Positions 1 through 10,186 are shown, numbered from the stretch's first letter. The stretch is 64,000 nt of DNA from Lonsdalea iberica (GCF_002111585.1 NZ_LUTP01000019.1:1-64000), one strand, 5' to 3'. The notes: generated by a model from the letters alone, not told the origin. A program made the numbers and translations.

Positions 1-13
1 GGACGGGCCGGTC

Positions 14-766
14 TCAGTTACGCAGCAGCATATAGAGACGGAACAGATAAATGAGCAGCAGTGCGGAGATAAAGTTGCTCAGGCCGTTAATGACGATAGC
101 CATCACGGTAGGCGCAGCCAATGGCAAACGCGCGACCAGCAGCAGCAACACCACTTTAGCGACCAGCCACAGCAGTACGGCCGGGGCGGTGACTCGGAAG
201 TTAGCAAAGACCAGTTTGCTGCTCTGGCGCATGGAAGTGAATACTCCGCGCTTTTCAGTGGCGCTGATCACCGGCGATAAACTGAGGATGATGGCCAATA
301 GGACTCCCGGTACGATCAAAAACAGCATGCCTAACTGAATCAGCAGCGTGCAGAGAAGGATCAACAGCAGGAGACGAGGCAAAATCGGCAGGGATGCGCC
401 GATCGCTCGCAATGCGCTGGTGGGGGTGCCAGCGGACACCATCTGAATCAGCAGCAGCAACCCACCCACGAGCAGCGTATTGCCGACCAGTGAGGCAAAC
501 GTGCCCGCTGCGGACGCTTTCAACAAGACAATCTGCTGTTCGGGAGACATTTGTTGAATGAGGTCGCTAAGCCCCAGCTGTTCGCCCGCGGAGAGATCAA
601 TATTCGAATCATTGAGTATTTGCAGTTGTTCACTTCCCGGAGTAAACAGATGCCCCAAAACCACGGTGATAAGCGAGGCCAACAGCGACAGCAGGAGAAT
701 ACTGACGAATTGGTTACGCGTGAAATTCATTGTGTCACGGTACAATGTACTGGCCGTGATAGGCAT
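14..766 (-). CDS. yciC: YciC family inner-membrane protein (UPF0259)
   Basis: A 250-residue, very hydrophobic protein. Several long membrane segments are visible (around residues 20-40, 85-110, 125-160, 185-240), separated by short polar loops. The start [12 protein letters not shown], the NFxRNQF stretch and the C-terminal [20 protein letters not shown] match the E. coli YciC pattern as I remember it, including length (about 247). Its biochemical role is unknown. It sits downstream of the trp operon on the same strand, as in E. coli, where yciC also lies near trp. The assignment rests on whole-length resemblance recalled from the family, so family membership is firm and function is not. Confidence 0.9.
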   Translation of the reverse strand: MPITASTLYRDTMNFTRNQFVSILLLSLLASLITVVLGHLFTPGSEQLQILNDSNIDLSAGEQLGLSDLIQQMSPEQQIVLLKASAAGTFASLVGNTLLVGGLLLLIQMVSAGTPTSALRAIGASLPILPRLLLLILLCTLLIQLGMLFLIVPGVLLAIILSLSPVISATEKRGVFTSMRQSSKLVFANFRVTAPAVLLWLVAKVVLLLLVARLPLAAPTVMAIVINGLSNFISALLLIYLFRLYMLLRN

Positions 767-878
767 GACAACTCCTTGGCAGAAAGGTTAGCGATAGAAC
801 ACAGTCGTTAATCGCTAATTGTAACCGGTTCGGCAAGACAGTGGCACCCCGACAGCGACCTCAACTATCTAATTCTTT

Positions 879-1265
879 TTATTCCAAACTTTCTTCCGCT
901 TGCGGGATCACATCGCTGCATCTTAGCGGCGGCATGCCGTAATGTGCTCGCGCCCGATCGCAGGCGTCATTCGGGCGCTGATTTTCGCCGGAAGCCGAAA
1001 ACTCTCGGCAGGGCGAAGGGCGATCGGCATAGATGCGGCAACTGACGGACTCGCCGATAGCGCCGTCCAACGCAGAACAGCGAGGGCTTTTACTGTTGGT
1101 GCCCTGTATGCAACGCAAGAACGGCGTCAAAGGCTCAGTCAGCTCAACCGGAACCGGACCCGCGGCATCATTGCCTTCGGCCCAATAAAACGACACGCGG
1201 AAATAAGCGCAGCAGGCGCCGCACTGCATACACGGATTCACGCTTTCTACCCTCGAATCTGTCAT
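879..1265 (-). CDS. YkgJ-type cysteine-cluster protein
   Basis: A 128-residue protein that opens with NPCMQCGACCAYFRVSF, the CxxCGxCC cluster typical of the YkgJ/UPF0153 zinc- or iron-chelating family. Two further cysteines follow in the CRIYADRPSPCREF motif, and another in the NDACDRAR motif. No signal peptide or membrane span is seen. Members of this family are short, cytoplasmic and of unknown function; metal binding is inferred from the cysteines. The gene stands alone between yciC and trpA on the minus strand. The ATG at 1265 lies directly before the conserved cluster and gives a normal family length. Confidence 0.85.
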   Translation of the reverse strand: MTDSRVESVNPCMQCGACCAYFRVSFYWAEGNDAAGPVPVELTEPLTPFLRCIQGTNSKSPRCSALDGAIGESVSCRIYADRPSPCREFSASGENQRPNDACDRARAHYGMPPLRCSDVIPQAEESLE

Positions 1266-1683
1266 CGAATAATCCCACGGTCTCTGACCGCTTAAATTTG
1301 GGTTAAGAATAAAAATCTACTGCAGAATCGTGTTGTTGGGCAGAGGGATTTTTGTGCAAAGCACATTCTGTATCTTCACGACATCAGCGGTTCAGTGGGC
1401 ACCCAAGCGGGGCGGGTGAAAGCGTCGTTGCCGTTGCAGCGCATTGGCGCTCATCATCGACGGCCTTCACTGTATAGTTTGGCAAGGCTAAAAAAGCAAA
1501 AGAGATGAGAGAACCCAGTAGCTGTTTATCGCGGCGGCCGCCATTAATCCGCATGGGCTTAGTATCAAAAACGGTCATCAAATCAGCGATGGGTGATGGG
1601 CGTGTTTAAAGGATAACGTCAGGGCGACGCATTCAACGTCGCCCTGGCGTCAGGCTTCTCCGCTGAGGGGAATGCAATATTGC
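1266..1683. other. Intergenic region after trpA
   Basis: About 418 bases between trpA and the cysteine-cluster gene. I see a GC-rich hairpin close to the trpA stop codon (listed separately) and one open frame of 65 codons (1384-1581, minus). That frame lacks a convincing ribosome binding site and any recognisable motif, so I do not call it a gene. The promoter of the cysteine-cluster gene should lie at the left end. Confidence 0.5.
1620..1646 (-). terminator. Hairpin after trpA
   Basis: An 11-base inverted repeat (CAGGGCGACG against CGTCGCCCTG plus one flanking pair) lies about 40 bases past the trpA stop codon. No T-run follows on the minus strand, so it is either a weak or Rho-assisted end of the trp transcript, or an mRNA-stabilising stem. 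Confidence 0.5.
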
Positions 1684-2496
1684 TTAACCCGGCTGGCGTG
1701 TTGCCGCTTTCATGCGGCTGACAAATTCGCCCAGGTGTTTCAGCATCGCGTCGGGTTGCTGCTGGTGTTGCTCAATGATTTTCACAATGGCGGAACCGGA
1801 AATCGCTCCGGCGGCGCCAGCTTTGAGTGATAGCTCAACTTGCGAAGGCTCGGAGATACCGAAACCCTGCAGAGGCGGCGCCGCGTGATACTCGGTTAAT
1901 TTGTCGATGAGATGATTCAGCGGCAGCTCGGCCCGATTTTCAGAACCGGTCACGCCGGCACGCGAAAGCAGGTACGTATAGCCGCGACCAAAAGAGGCAA
2001 TCGCGCGCAGCAAATCGTCATCCGCATTCGGCGGACAGATGAAAATCGGCGCGACTTCATGGCGCATCGCCGCCGTGCGGAACGGCGCCGACTCTTCCAG
2101 CGGGACATCCGCCACCAGTACGGAGTCCACGCCGGCCTGCGCGCAGCGCTCGTAGAAGGCTTCGATGCCGTTATTGAACACCAGATTAGCGTACATCAAC
2201 AGCCCGATGGGCAGCTGCGGATACTTCTGTCTCACCGCCGCCAGAATATCAAAACAGTGATCCGGCGTGACGCCCGCTTTTAATGCACGCAGATTCGCGC
2301 CCTGAATCGTTGGGCCATCCGCCAGCGGGTCGGAAAAGGGGATCCCCAACTCCAGCGCATCCGCGCCGGATTCCACGAGCGTATCGATGATGCGCAAAGA
2401 CATCTCAGGAGAGGGATCGCCCAGCGTGATGAAGGGGACAAAAGCGCCTTCTTTTTTCTCTGCAAGACGTTTAAACAGTGCGTTATAGCGTTCCAT
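1684..2496 (-). CDS. trpA: Tryptophan synthase alpha chain
   Basis: TrpA cleaves indole-3-glycerol phosphate to indole and glyceraldehyde 3-phosphate, and passes the indole through a tunnel to TrpB. The 270-residue protein has the usual TIM-barrel length (268 in E. coli). Family landmarks are visible: [13 protein letters not shown] with the catalytic Glu near residue 49 ([19 protein letters not shown], catalytic Asp near 60), the loop [10 protein letters not shown], and the phosphate-binding GFGIS and AISGSAIVK segments. The start overlaps the trpB stop by one base (TAATG), which indicates translational coupling. It is the last gene of the operon. Confidence 0.98.
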   Translation of the reverse strand: MERYNALFKRLAEKKEGAFVPFITLGDPSPEMSLRIIDTLVESGADALELGIPFSDPLADGPTIQGANLRALKAGVTPDHCFDILAAVRQKYPQLPIGLLMYANLVFNNGIEAFYERCAQAGVDSVLVADVPLEESAPFRTAAMRHEVAPIFICPPNADDDLLRAIASFGRGYTYLLSRAGVTGSENRAELPLNHLIDKLTEYHAAPPLQGFGISEPSQVELSLKAGAAGAISGSAIVKIIEQHQQQPDAMLKHLGEFVSRMKAATRQPG

Positions 2497-3686
2497 TACA
2501 CCTCTCCCCGAGCTTTCAAAATGTCGTGTACTGTGAAAATGTCTTTGTCGCCGCGGCCTGACACGTTGACGACCAAAATCTGCTCTTTGTCGGGATCGGC
2601 CTGGATGATTTTCAGCGCTTGAGCTAGCGCGTGGGAAGATTCCAACGCAGGAATGATGCCCTCGTGGCGAGACAGCGCTTTGAAAGCGTCCAGCGCTTCG
2701 TCGTCGGTAATCGACACATAGTCAGCGCGACCAATGCTATTGAGGTAGGCGTGCTGAGGTCCGACAGACGGGAAGTCCAGCCCGGCGGAGATAGAGTAAG
2801 ACTCTTCAATTTGGCCGTCCGCCGTCTGCATCATCGGCGATTTCATCCCGAAGTAAATACCCGTACGTCCATGCTTCAGCGGCGCGCCGTGCTCTCCGCT
2901 CTCGATGCCATGTCCGCCGGGCTCGATGCCAATGAGTTTGACGGACGGTTCGTCGATAAAGTCGGCGAACATACCGATGGCGTTGGAGCCGCCGCCCACG
3001 CAGGCCAGCACCATATCCGGCAGCCGTCCTTCACGCTCCAGCAACTGCGCTTTGGTTTCCTCGCCGATCATGCGCTGAAATTCACGCACGATGGTCGGGA
3101 AGGGGTGCGGACCTGCCGCCGTGCCCAATAGATAGTGTGCTTTGTCGTAATTGCCGGACCAGTCGCGCATCGCTTCATTACAGGCATCTTTCAGCGTGGA
3201 CGAGCCGCTGTGCACCGGGATCACTTCCGCCCCCATCAGCCGCATGCGGAACACGTTGGGGGATTGACGTTCGACGTCCTTGCTGCCCATATACACGCGG
3301 CATTTTAGGCCCAACAGCGCGCAAGCCAGCGCTGTCGCCACGCCATGCTGTCCGGCACCGGTTTCCGCGATGATCTCCGTCTTGCCCATGCGCTTGGCCA
3401 GCAGCGCCTGACCCAGAACCTGGTTGGTTTTGTGCGCGCCGCCGTGCAGCAGATCTTCACGCTTTAAATACAGCTTGGTGCGGGTGCCTGCCGTCAGGTT
3501 TTTACACAGGGTCAGCGCGGTCGGCCGCCCCGCGTAATTTTTCAGTAAATCGACAAATTCGGCTTGGAATTCGGGATCGCGCTGCGCGCTGACGAAAGCC
3601 TCTTCAAGCTGACGCAGGGCTGGGACCAAAATCTGAGGGACGTATTGCCCGCCGAACTCACCGAAGTAAGGATTGAGTAATGTCAT
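2496..3686 (-). CDS. trpB: Tryptophan synthase beta chain
   Basis: TrpB is the PLP enzyme that condenses indole with serine to give tryptophan, in an alpha2-beta2 complex with TrpA. At 396 residues it has the family length (397 in E. coli). The PLP lysine lies in the [21 protein letters not shown] segment, followed by [13 protein letters not shown], the phosphate-binding glycines in [15 protein letters not shown], and the C-terminal [10 protein letters not shown]. There is a 12-base gap to trpC upstream and a one-base overlap with trpA downstream. No anomalies are seen. Confidence 0.98.
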   Translation of the reverse strand: MTLLNPYFGEFGGQYVPQILVPALRQLEEAFVSAQRDPEFQAEFVDLLKNYAGRPTALTLCKNLTAGTRTKLYLKREDLLHGGAHKTNQVLGQALLAKRMGKTEIIAETGAGQHGVATALACALLGLKCRVYMGSKDVERQSPNVFRMRLMGAEVIPVHSGSSTLKDACNEAMRDWSGNYDKAHYLLGTAAGPHPFPTIVREFQRMIGEETKAQLLEREGRLPDMVLACVGGGSNAIGMFADFIDEPSVKLIGIEPGGHGIESGEHGAPLKHGRTGIYFGMKSPMMQTADGQIEESYSISAGLDFPSVGPQHAYLNSIGRADYVSITDDEALDAFKALSRHEGIIPALESSHALAQALKIIQADPDKEQILVVNVSGRGDKDIFTVHDILKARGEV

Positions 3687-3698
3687 AATCAGCCTGTC

Positions 3699-5087
3699 TT
3701 ATTTTTGCAATGAAGTACGATTCTGTTGCGCTGTGCCTAGCGTTTTGAATATCGACTGGATTTTCCGCGCATCTTTAATGCCCGGCTGTGACTCCACGCC
3801 GGAGTTCATATCCAGTCCGGCGCAGCCGAATGTAGCGGCCCGGTCGGCGTTATCTGGGGAGATCCCGCCGGCCAGCAGCACGTTATCCAGCTTAGCGCCT
3901 TCCAATACTTGCCAGTTGAACGCCCGACCGCTGCCGCCTTTCGCGTTATCCAACACAATGCGATCGACTTGGGGGCGGTCTAGGGTGGGGAGGGATTCAC
4001 CGACGCTGACGGCCTGCCAGATTTGACAGTCGTCCGGCAGTTGTTCACGCAGCGCCGCGATGTAGGCCGCATCTTCGTCGCCATGGAGCTGTACCGCCGT
4101 CAGTCTGAGTTTACGGGCTGTGGTGGCGATGTCGCTTAACGGCGCATTGCGGAACACGCCGACATAGCGCAGAGGTGCCCCGGCCATCACGTCAGAGGCT
4201 TGCTGTAAAGTGACGCTGCGCGGCGACGACTCGACGAAGATCAAACCGCCGTAGACGGCTCCGGCCTGATAGGCGGTCTGGGCGTCTTCCGCCCGGGTCA
4301 ACCCGCAGATTTTGTTGTCGCCCAGAATCACCCGGCGTACGGCCATGGCGAGGTCAGACTCCGACATCAGCGAACTGCCGATGAGGAAACCGTCGGCATA
4401 GCGGCTCAGCGCCTGGATCTGCGCATAGCGACCGATGCCGGATTCGCTGATGACAGTCACGTCCGGCGGTAGCTGCGGCGCCAGCGAACGGGTGCGATTA
4501 AGATCGATGGACAGGTCACGCAGATCGCGGTTATTGATGCCGACAACCTGAGCCTTCAAGGCAATCGCTCGCTCCAGTTCTTCCGGGTTGCTCACTTCGG
4601 TCAGAACGCCCATTTTCAGGCTGTGCGCCACCTCGGCCAACGTCTGATATTGGCTATCGTCCAGTACGGAAAGCATCAGTAGGATCGCATCGGCTTGATA
4701 ATAGCGAGCCAGATAGATCTGATAAGGATCGATAATAAAATCCTTGCACAGCACGGGCTGGTGAACGGCGGCGCTGACACGGGTCAAAAACTCGACGCTG
4801 CCCTGAAAATATTTTTCATCCGTCAGCACGGAAATCGCCGAGGCGTAGCCTTCGTACACCTGTGCTATCGCCGCCGGGTCGAAATCTTCGCGAATCAGTC
4901 CTTTCGAGGGCGATGCTTTTTTGCACTCCAGAATAAATGCAGGCCGGGTTTGCTTCAGCGCCTGATAAAAACTGCGCTGACAGGGGACTACCTGTGACTG
5001 GAAATCCGTCAGCGGCTGCTGTTGACGACGTTGTTCAAGCCAAACGGCTTTATCCCGTACGATTTTGGTTAACACGGTATCCTGCAT
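3699..5087 (-). CDS. trpC: Indole-3-glycerol phosphate synthase / phosphoribosylanthranilate isomerase (TrpC-TrpF fusion)
   Basis: A bifunctional 462-residue protein. Residues about 1-255 form the indole-3-glycerol phosphate synthase barrel (PAFILECKKASPSKGLI, VLCKDFIIDPYQI, VVGINNRDLRDL, VISESGIG). Residues about 258-455 form the PRA isomerase barrel (KICGLTRAEDAQTAYQAGA with the catalytic Cys, VQLHGDE, LLAGGISPDNA, GLDMNSGVES). It carries out the two steps between phosphoribosylanthranilate and indole-3-glycerol phosphate. The fusion is the usual enterobacterial arrangement (453 residues in E. coli). The trpD stop codon lies 3 bases upstream. Confidence 0.98.
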   Translation of the reverse strand: MQDTVLTKIVRDKAVWLEQRRQQQPLTDFQSQVVPCQRSFYQALKQTRPAFILECKKASPSKGLIREDFDPAAIAQVYEGYASAISVLTDEKYFQGSVEFLTRVSAAVHQPVLCKDFIIDPYQIYLARYYQADAILLMLSVLDDSQYQTLAEVAHSLKMGVLTEVSNPEELERAIALKAQVVGINNRDLRDLSIDLNRTRSLAPQLPPDVTVISESGIGRYAQIQALSRYADGFLIGSSLMSESDLAMAVRRVILGDNKICGLTRAEDAQTAYQAGAVYGGLIFVESSPRSVTLQQASDVMAGAPLRYVGVFRNAPLSDIATTARKLRLTAVQLHGDEDAAYIAALREQLPDDCQIWQAVSVGESLPTLDRPQVDRIVLDNAKGGSGRAFNWQVLEGAKLDNVLLAGGISPDNADRAATFGCAGLDMNSGVESQPGIKDARKIQSIFKTLGTAQQNRTSLQK

Positions 5088-5090
5088 GAT

Positions 5091-6092
5091 TTACTGTCCT
5101 CTCGCTGCCAGATCTTTCACACGCTGATAAACCTGGCCGCTGTGAATCACTTCCAATGCCTGCTGCGCATTTTGCACCAGGTTCTCCTGCCCAAACACTT
5201 TTAACAGCAGTGCGACGTTGGCTGCAACGGCGGCGTTGTGCGCCGGTTCCCCTTTCCCTTGGAGCAGGCGAGCCATCATGTCGCGGTTTTCTTCCGGAGA
5301 ACCGCCGATCAGCGCCGACATCGGGTAGGTTTCCAGCCCGAAATCCCGATGAGTCAGCTCGTAGGTGTCAATGTCACCGTCGCGCAGCTCCGCCACCTGA
5401 GTCGGTCCGTGGATGGCGACTTCATCCATCCCGCAGCCGTGAACCACGGCGGCGCGCTGGTAGCCGAGCAGCTTTAACGTTTCCGCCATAGGTTTCACCA
5501 GGGCGGGACTATAGACGCCGATCAGCGCCAGCGGCGGGCGCGCCGGATTACTCAAGGGACCGAGCACATTAAACAGCGTGTGGGTCTTCAACTGCTGGCG
5601 AACGGGCGCCGCATGACGAAAGCCCGTGTGGTAATGCGGCGCAAACAGGAAGCAAACGCCTAATTCGTCCAACGCTTTGCGAGACGCTTCCGGCGACATA
5701 TCTAGCTGAATACCGAAGGCGGCCAGCAAGTCCGACGAACCGGAGCGGCTGGTGACGCTCCGGCTACCGTGCTTCGCTACTTTCACGCCGCAGCTCGCCG
5801 CGACAAAAGCGCTCGTCGTTGAGATGTTGATGCTGTTGGTGCCGTCGGCGCCCGTCCCGACGATATCGGCAAACGGATAATCCGGGCGCGGAAATGGCTG
5901 CGCGTCTTGCAGCAGCGCGCTGGCCGCGCCGGCGATTTCATCCGGCGTTTCGCCGCGAATTTTTATGCTGATCAGCGCGGCAGCCAGCTGTGAGGGTTCC
6001 AGTTCATTGCGGATGATCGCCGCGAATAACTGTTGGCTCTCCCCACGGCTCAATGTTTCTGCAGAGTAAAGCTTTTGAAGTATGGTTTGCAT
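5091..6092 (-). CDS. trpD: Anthranilate phosphoribosyltransferase
   Basis: TrpD transfers phosphoribose from PRPP to anthranilate. The 333-residue stand-alone enzyme shows the PRPP loop in [17 protein letters not shown], the [17 protein letters not shown] segment, and [12 protein letters not shown] followed by GVYSPALV. In E. coli trpD is fused to the glutaminase trpG. Here the two are separate genes 19 bases apart, as in Serratia, Yersinia and the soft-rot genera. It lies in the operon between trpG and trpC. Confidence 0.97.
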   Translation of the reverse strand: MQTILQKLYSAETLSRGESQQLFAAIIRNELEPSQLAAALISIKIRGETPDEIAGAASALLQDAQPFPRPDYPFADIVGTGADGTNSINISTTSAFVAASCGVKVAKHGSRSVTSRSGSSDLLAAFGIQLDMSPEASRKALDELGVCFLFAPHYHTGFRHAAPVRQQLKTHTLFNVLGPLSNPARPPLALIGVYSPALVKPMAETLKLLGYQRAAVVHGCGMDEVAIHGPTQVAELRDGDIDTYELTHRDFGLETYPMSALIGGSPEENRDMMARLLQGKGEPAHNAAVAANVALLLKVFGQENLVQNAQQALEVIHSGQVYQRVKDLAARGQ

Positions 6093-6111
6093 TGTCGTGT
6101 CCTTGCTTAAT

Positions 6112-6690
6112 TTATGCCAGAGCCCATTCCAGCGTTTGATTCAATAAGCGGGCGCCATGGGCGGTAAGAATAGATTCCGGATGAAACTGGAAGCCGCAGA
6201 CGCGATCCTGGTCATGGCGAACGGCCATCACCATATCGTTGAAGCGTGCGTTGACGGTCAATGTTGCGGGAATATCGCTGCCCACCAGAGAATGATAGCG
6301 GGCGACCGGCAGCGGGTGACTCAAGCCGCTGAACATGGCCTGTCCATCGTGTTCGATGCTGGACGCTTTGCCGTGCAGGATTTCTCCGGCCTGACCTACG
6401 TGGCCGCCGTAAGCTTCAACAATTGCCTGATGCCCCAAGCAGATGCCGATAATCGGCAAATGGCCTCGCAGGCGCTGTAGTAGTTCCGGCATGCACCCGG
6501 CATCGGCAGGGGCGCCCGGTCCCGGCGACAGCATCAGCACCGGCTGTTCCATCCGTTCTAGGTGTTTGATAATCGTTTCCGCCGACATGATGTTGCGATA
6601 CACCACCACATGATGTCCGCTGGCACGCAGTTGGTCGACCAGGTTGTAGGTAAACGAGTCGATATTATCCAGTAACAGGATATCAGCCAT
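6112..6690 (-). CDS. trpG: Anthranilate synthase component II (glutamine amidotransferase)
   Basis: A 192-residue class I glutamine amidotransferase that supplies ammonia to TrpE. The oxyanion strand reads [10 protein letters not shown], the nucleophile elbow reads GICLGHQAI (Cys near residue 84), and the His-Glu pair lies in [10 protein letters not shown] near the C-terminus. The N-terminus [21 protein letters not shown] is the typical TrpG start. Its ATG shares a base with the trpE stop (TGATG), so translation is coupled and a stoichiometric TrpE-TrpG complex is expected. It is a separate gene, not fused to trpD. Confidence 0.97.
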   Translation of the reverse strand: MADILLLDNIDSFTYNLVDQLRASGHHVVVYRNIMSAETIIKHLERMEQPVLMLSPGPGAPADAGCMPELLQRLRGHLPIIGICLGHQAIVEAYGGHVGQAGEILHGKASSIEHDGQAMFSGLSHPLPVARYHSLVGSDIPATLTVNARFNDMVMAVRHDQDRVCGFQFHPESILTAHGARLLNQTLEWALA

Positions 6691-8261
6691 CAGAACACCT
6701 CCTTGGCGAGATGGGCGCTGGCGATGGCGCGCAAAACGGCGCGAGCCTTATTGCGGGTTTCATCGGCTTCTGCTTGAGGGTCGGAATCCAGCACAACACC
6801 GGCTCCCGCCTGTATGGTGGCAATGCCGTCTTCTACATAGGCAGAGCGAATGACGATGCAGGTATCCAGATCACCGCGGGCGGTGAAATAGCCTACGGCG
6901 CCGCCGTAGCTGCCGCGTCGCGTTTTTTCGCTCTGGGCAATCAGCTGCATGGCGCGAACTTTAGGCGCGCCGCTCAGCGTGCCCATATTCATGCAGGCGC
7001 GGTAAGCGTGCAAGACGTCCAGGTCGGCGCGCAGCTCACCCACCACGCGGGACACTAGGTGCATGACGAAGGAGTAGCGGTCGACTTTGGTCAGGTCGGC
7101 GACATAGCGGCTACCGGGTTCGCAGATGCGCGCCAAATCGTTGCGCGCTAAATCGACCAGCATCAAGTGTTCCGCCAACTCTTTATGGTCGGTGCGCATT
7201 TCCAGCTCGATGCGGCTGTCCAGATCGCGGTCCAGTGAGCCATCCGCCCGGCGCCCGCGCGGTCGGGTTCCCGCGATAGGGTAGATTTCAATCTGGCGGC
7301 TAGCGGCGTCATATTTGAGCGCGCTTTCCGGCGAGGCGCCGAACAGCGTGAAGTCCTGATCCTGCATATAGAACATATAAGGGCTTGGGTTGTTTTCTTT
7401 AAGCGTCTGATACGCCGCCAGCGGGGAAGGGCATGGCAGAGAGAAACGGCGCGACGGCACGACCTGAAAAATTTCGCCCACTCGAATGGCCTGCTGCATC
7501 TGTCTGACGACATCGCCGAAATCATCGTCGCTTTGATTGCAATCGAGCGTCATGCTTTCAACGTGCTGGCAGGGCAGCGCAGGCGCAGGTTGGGTCATCT
7601 GATGCAGCAACTGTTCGAGACGTTGTTTCAAGCGCTGACGCTCGTCGCCATTCGGCGTAAACAGGCTTGCCTGCAGTTGCGTCGTCTGGTGCTGGTGGTC
7701 GACAATCAGCAAGCTCTCGGCGAGATAAAAGCAGTAATCCGGGCAACGTTGCTGCTGGCTAAGCGGGGGCAGCGCTTCAAACCCGGCGACCAGGTCATAG
7801 GCGAACAAGCCGCCGAAGAACATGGCATCGCGTTCATTGTCCGGGCTACTCACCAGCGTCAGCAACTGCCGCAAAGCATCGAACGCGGACAATGAACGCA
7901 GACGCGCATCCTCGTCTTGCATCGCGTCTATGGCTGGAAAGGTCAACTCTCGGCTATTCGGACGCGCTTCAACCCGCACTTCCGGCGGCAGCGCGTGATC
8001 CAGTAACGGCAGTAGCGATGCGCCGTTGGCGGTCAGCGCCTGAACGGAAACCTGCGTTCCCATGGCTGTGATGCGCAGGGCGCTGTCTACGATCAGCAGG
8101 CTCTGCAAATTCTGCTTGCTGTCGACTTCGGCGGACTCCAGTAACAGCGTGGCGGGTCTGGCGCCGCACAGCTGATGAAAAATCGCGCTCGGATCGTCTC
8201 GGTATTCTGCCTTGGCGCGCAGTAATTCAATTTCTGGTTTTGTCTTTGGCATGATAGTCAC
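6690..8261 (-). CDS. trpE: Anthranilate synthase component I
   Basis: TrpE converts chorismate and ammonia to anthranilate and is the feedback-inhibited entry point of the pathway. The 523-residue protein matches the family length. Landmarks are the N-terminal regulatory [17 protein letters not shown] segment (the Ser of this kind of motif binds tryptophan in relatives) and the chorismate-binding C-terminal half with [53 protein letters not shown] and [19 protein letters not shown]. It is the first structural gene after the leader and attenuator. Confidence 0.98.
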   Translation of the reverse strand: MTIMPKTKPEIELLRAKAEYRDDPSAIFHQLCGARPATLLLESAEVDSKQNLQSLLIVDSALRITAMGTQVSVQALTANGASLLPLLDHALPPEVRVEARPNSRELTFPAIDAMQDEDARLRSLSAFDALRQLLTLVSSPDNERDAMFFGGLFAYDLVAGFEALPPLSQQQRCPDYCFYLAESLLIVDHQHQTTQLQASLFTPNGDERQRLKQRLEQLLHQMTQPAPALPCQHVESMTLDCNQSDDDFGDVVRQMQQAIRVGEIFQVVPSRRFSLPCPSPLAAYQTLKENNPSPYMFYMQDQDFTLFGASPESALKYDAASRQIEIYPIAGTRPRGRRADGSLDRDLDSRIELEMRTDHKELAEHLMLVDLARNDLARICEPGSRYVADLTKVDRYSFVMHLVSRVVGELRADLDVLHAYRACMNMGTLSGAPKVRAMQLIAQSEKTRRGSYGGAVGYFTARGDLDTCIVIRSAYVEDGIATIQAGAGVVLDSDPQAEADETRNKARAVLRAIASAHLAKEVF

Positions 8262-8273
8262 TCTGTTTATCCA

Positions 8274-8298
8274 TAAAAAAACCCGCTTAAAGCGGGCT
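8274..8298 (-). terminator. trp attenuator
   Basis: On the minus strand a perfect GC-rich stem (AGCCCGCTT / AAGCGGGT) is followed directly by a run of seven to eight T residues. It lies between the leader peptide gene and trpE, about 48 bases past the leader stop codon. The position and form are those of the Rho-independent attenuator of enterobacterial trp operons. Fast translation of the Trp codons favours this stem, and stalling at them favours the alternative antiterminator. Confidence 0.93.
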
Positions 8299-8345
8299 TA
8301 AGGATGCTGCATATCAGATAATGGGTATGCGCGATCGATTCGCCC

Positions 8346-8399
8346 TTAGAGGGATAAGCGCCACCAACCTGCACTGTATTTTTTCGATTGCATCGCCAT
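8346..8399 (-). CDS. trpL: trp operon leader peptide
   Basis: A 17-codon open frame, MAMQSKKYSAGWWRLSL, is preceded by an AAGG ribosome binding site 7 bases from the first ATG (an internal ATG two codons in is possible). Tandem Trp codons (TGG TGG) sit near the C-terminus, as in the E. coli GWWR and Serratia GWWR leaders. Ribosome stalling at these codons under Trp shortage is the sensor of attenuation. The peptide is too short for ordinary gene finders. The GWWR core is conserved and the N-terminal part is not. Confidence 0.92.
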   Translation of the reverse strand: MAMQSKKYSAGWWRLSL

Positions 8400-8424
8400 T
8401 TGTCTGCCTTTAAACCGTTACTGA

Positions 8425-8464
8425 ACTTGCGTACTAGTTAACTGGAGCACTCTAGGTAAGTCAA
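8425..8464 (-). promoter_or_regulatory. trp promoter with TrpR operator
   Basis: On the minus strand TTGACT (8464-8459) and TTAACT (8441-8436) are separated by exactly 17 bases, giving a good sigma-70 promoter. The -10 region is embedded in GTTAACTAGTACGCAAG, which is nearly identical to the E. coli trp operator and promoter core, so TrpR with bound tryptophan should block RNA polymerase here. The left half of the palindrome (CTCCAGTTAACTAGTAC) is slightly less symmetric than in E. coli. Confidence 0.93.
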
Positions 8465-8602
8465 CCCAAAAAAGAAATTATTTGTCGTGAAGAATACGGA
8501 ACCGACGGCCATCGCCATGATTATCTTTCTTACCTTTTCATGGCTATTAATGGCATCATGCCGTCTGAACTTATCTTTGTCCGACGAGATGGATACCACT
8601 GA

Positions 8603-9487
8603 GTGCCAGAAGAAACTTCCCTCCTTGCTTCATTCCCACTGTACGATCTGCACAGTCATACCCAAGCTTCAGACGGTGGATTAACGCCCGCCGAACTGGT
8701 GCGCCGCGCCGTGGCGATGCGGGTTGGCGTGTTAGCCATTACCGACCATGATACGACCGCTGGTTTGCCAGAAGCGCGAGCAACGATTCGGGACGAAGCG
8801 CTGCCGCTGAAACTGGTGGCAGGCGTCGAGGTGTCCACGCTGTGGGAAAATCATGAAATCCATATCGTCGGGTTGGGGATCGATCCCGATCACGCCTCGA
8901 TGGTGGCTCTGCTTGCACGGCAGGCGGACTATCGTCAGCAACGTGCCGAGCAAATTGCGGCCCGGCTGGAAAAAGCACAGGTCGCCGGTGCGTTGGAAGG
9001 CGCTACCCGTCTCGCGGCTGGCGGCGTGATTACGCGCGGGCATTTTGCCCGTTATCTGGTCGAGCAGGGGAAGGCTACGGCGATCAATCAGGTGTTCAAA
9101 CGCTATTTGGCGAAGGGCAAAACCGGCTACGTGCCGCCGCAGTGGTGTACAATAGAACAGGCCGCCGACGTCATTCACGCGTCCGGGGGGGTAGCGGTCA
9201 TGGCGCATCCCGGCCGTTATCAGCTTAGCGCCAAGTGGCTAAAACGGCTGCTGGCGCACTTTGCCGAATGTCAGGGTGACGCGATGGAAGTCGCGCAGTG
9301 TCAGCAGGCACCCGATGAGCGAACTCAACTGGCGCGTTATGCGCAGGACTATCATTTGCTGGGATCACAGGGCTCGGACTTTCACTCTCCCTGCGCCTGG
9401 ATAGAACTTGGGCGCAAATTGTGGTTGCCTGGCGGAGTGGAACCGGTTTGGGAACATCCGGCACTGCACGACAGACTGAAGGCGTGA
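8603..9487 (+). CDS. rnm: 5'-3' exoribonuclease / 3',5'-nucleoside bisphosphate phosphatase (RNase AM, TrpH)
   Basis: A PHP-domain metal hydrolase of 294 residues. The N-terminal DLHSHTQASDGGLTP supplies the first metal-binding histidines, ITDHDTTAGL the next, and AGVEVSTLWENHEIHIVGLGID, VAVMAHPGRY and SQGSDFH follow in family order. E. coli RNase AM (formerly YciV/TrpH) trims 5' ends of rRNAs and degrades 3',5'-bisphosphonucleotides. I chose the GTG at 8603 because it puts the conserved YDLHSHT close to the N-terminus as in E. coli. The gene is divergent from trpL and begins the conserved rnm-yciO-rluB run. Confidence 0.93.
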   Translation: MPEETSLLASFPLYDLHSHTQASDGGLTPAELVRRAVAMRVGVLAITDHDTTAGLPEARATIRDEALPLKLVAGVEVSTLWENHEIHIVGLGIDPDHASMVALLARQADYRQQRAEQIAARLEKAQVAGALEGATRLAAGGVITRGHFARYLVEQGKATAINQVFKRYLAKGKTGYVPPQWCTIEQAADVIHASGGVAVMAHPGRYQLSAKWLKRLLAHFAECQGDAMEVAQCQQAPDERTQLARYAQDYHLLGSQGSDFHSPCAWIELGRKLWLPGGVEPVWEHPALHDRLKA

Positions 9488-9565
9488 TTGTCAGTCGCAC
9501 GTGAAAACGCCTGGCGCGGAGCGCTGCTATGGCGGATTCCACGTTTTGAAGAGATGAGGTGGTAC

Positions 9566-10186
9566 ATGAGTCAATTTTTCTATATTCATCCCCAAAATCC
9601 GCAGACGCGGTTGATCGCTCAGACGGTCGACGTCGTGCGCAAGGGGGGCGTTATTGTTTATCCGACTGACTCCGGCTATGCGTTGGGCTGTCAGTTGGAG
9701 GACAAATCGGCGATGGAACGCATTTGCCGCATTCGTCATTTGGACAGCAGTCACCACTTTACGTTGATGTGCCGCGATTTATCGGAACTGTCCACTTACG
9801 CACATGTGGACAATGCGGCGTTTCGGCTTATTAAGAACAACACGCCGGGTAACTACACGTTCATTCTGAAGGGCACGAAAGAAGTTCCGCGGCGCTTGAT
9901 GAATGAGAAGCGTAAGACCCTTGGCCTGCGCGTTCCGGCAAACCCTATTGCGCTGGATCTGCTGGCGGCGATGAACGAGCCGCTAATGTCCACCACATTG
10001 ATGTTGCCGGGCAACGACTTCGCCGAGTCCGATCCGGAAGAGATCCAAGATCATCTCGGCAAGCAGGTCGACCTGATTATTCACGGCGGCTTCATTGGGC
10101 AACAACCCACGACGGTTATCGATCTCACCGGCGATGCGCCGGAGGTGATTCGTGAAGGCACCGGCGACATCACTCCGTTTCTTTAA
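9566..10186 (+). CDS. yciO: YciO, YrdC/Sua5-like protein
   Basis: A 206-residue protein of the YrdC/Sua5 superfamily. It shows the N-terminal GGVIVYPTDSGYALGCQLEDK, the CRIRHLDSSHHFTLMC segment, the nucleotide-binding region RKTLGLRVPANP, and the C-terminal STTLMLPGNDFAESDP. Relatives make threonylcarbamoyl-AMP for tRNA t6A, but YciO itself is a paralogue whose role is less clear. The frame is open further upstream to 9488, but the ATG at 9566 (MSQFFYIHPQNPQ) gives exactly the E. coli length and N-terminus. It follows rnm by 78 bases. Confidence 0.94.
   Translation: MSQFFYIHPQNPQTRLIAQTVDVVRKGGVIVYPTDSGYALGCQLEDKSAMERICRIRHLDSSHHFTLMCRDLSELSTYAHVDNAAFRLIKNNTPGNYTFILKGTKEVPRRLMNEKRKTLGLRVPANPIALDLLAAMNEPLMSTTLMLPGNDFAESDPEEIQDHLGKQVDLIIHGGFIGQQPTTVIDLTGDAPEVIREGTGDITPFL

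Noticed and set aside
1384..1581. 65-codon open frame on the minus strand after trpA
   Set aside because: No ribosome binding site, no motif, and odd composition; likely chance.
6092..6112. Possible split of a fused trpGD gene by frameshift
   Set aside because: Both genes have proper starts, full domains and a 19-base spacer, and separate trpG and trpD is normal outside the E. coli group.
8487..8684. 65-codon open frame upstream of rnm on the plus strand
   Set aside because: It overlaps the rnm start in another frame and has no plausible start signal; it is a shadow of the promoter region and rnm.
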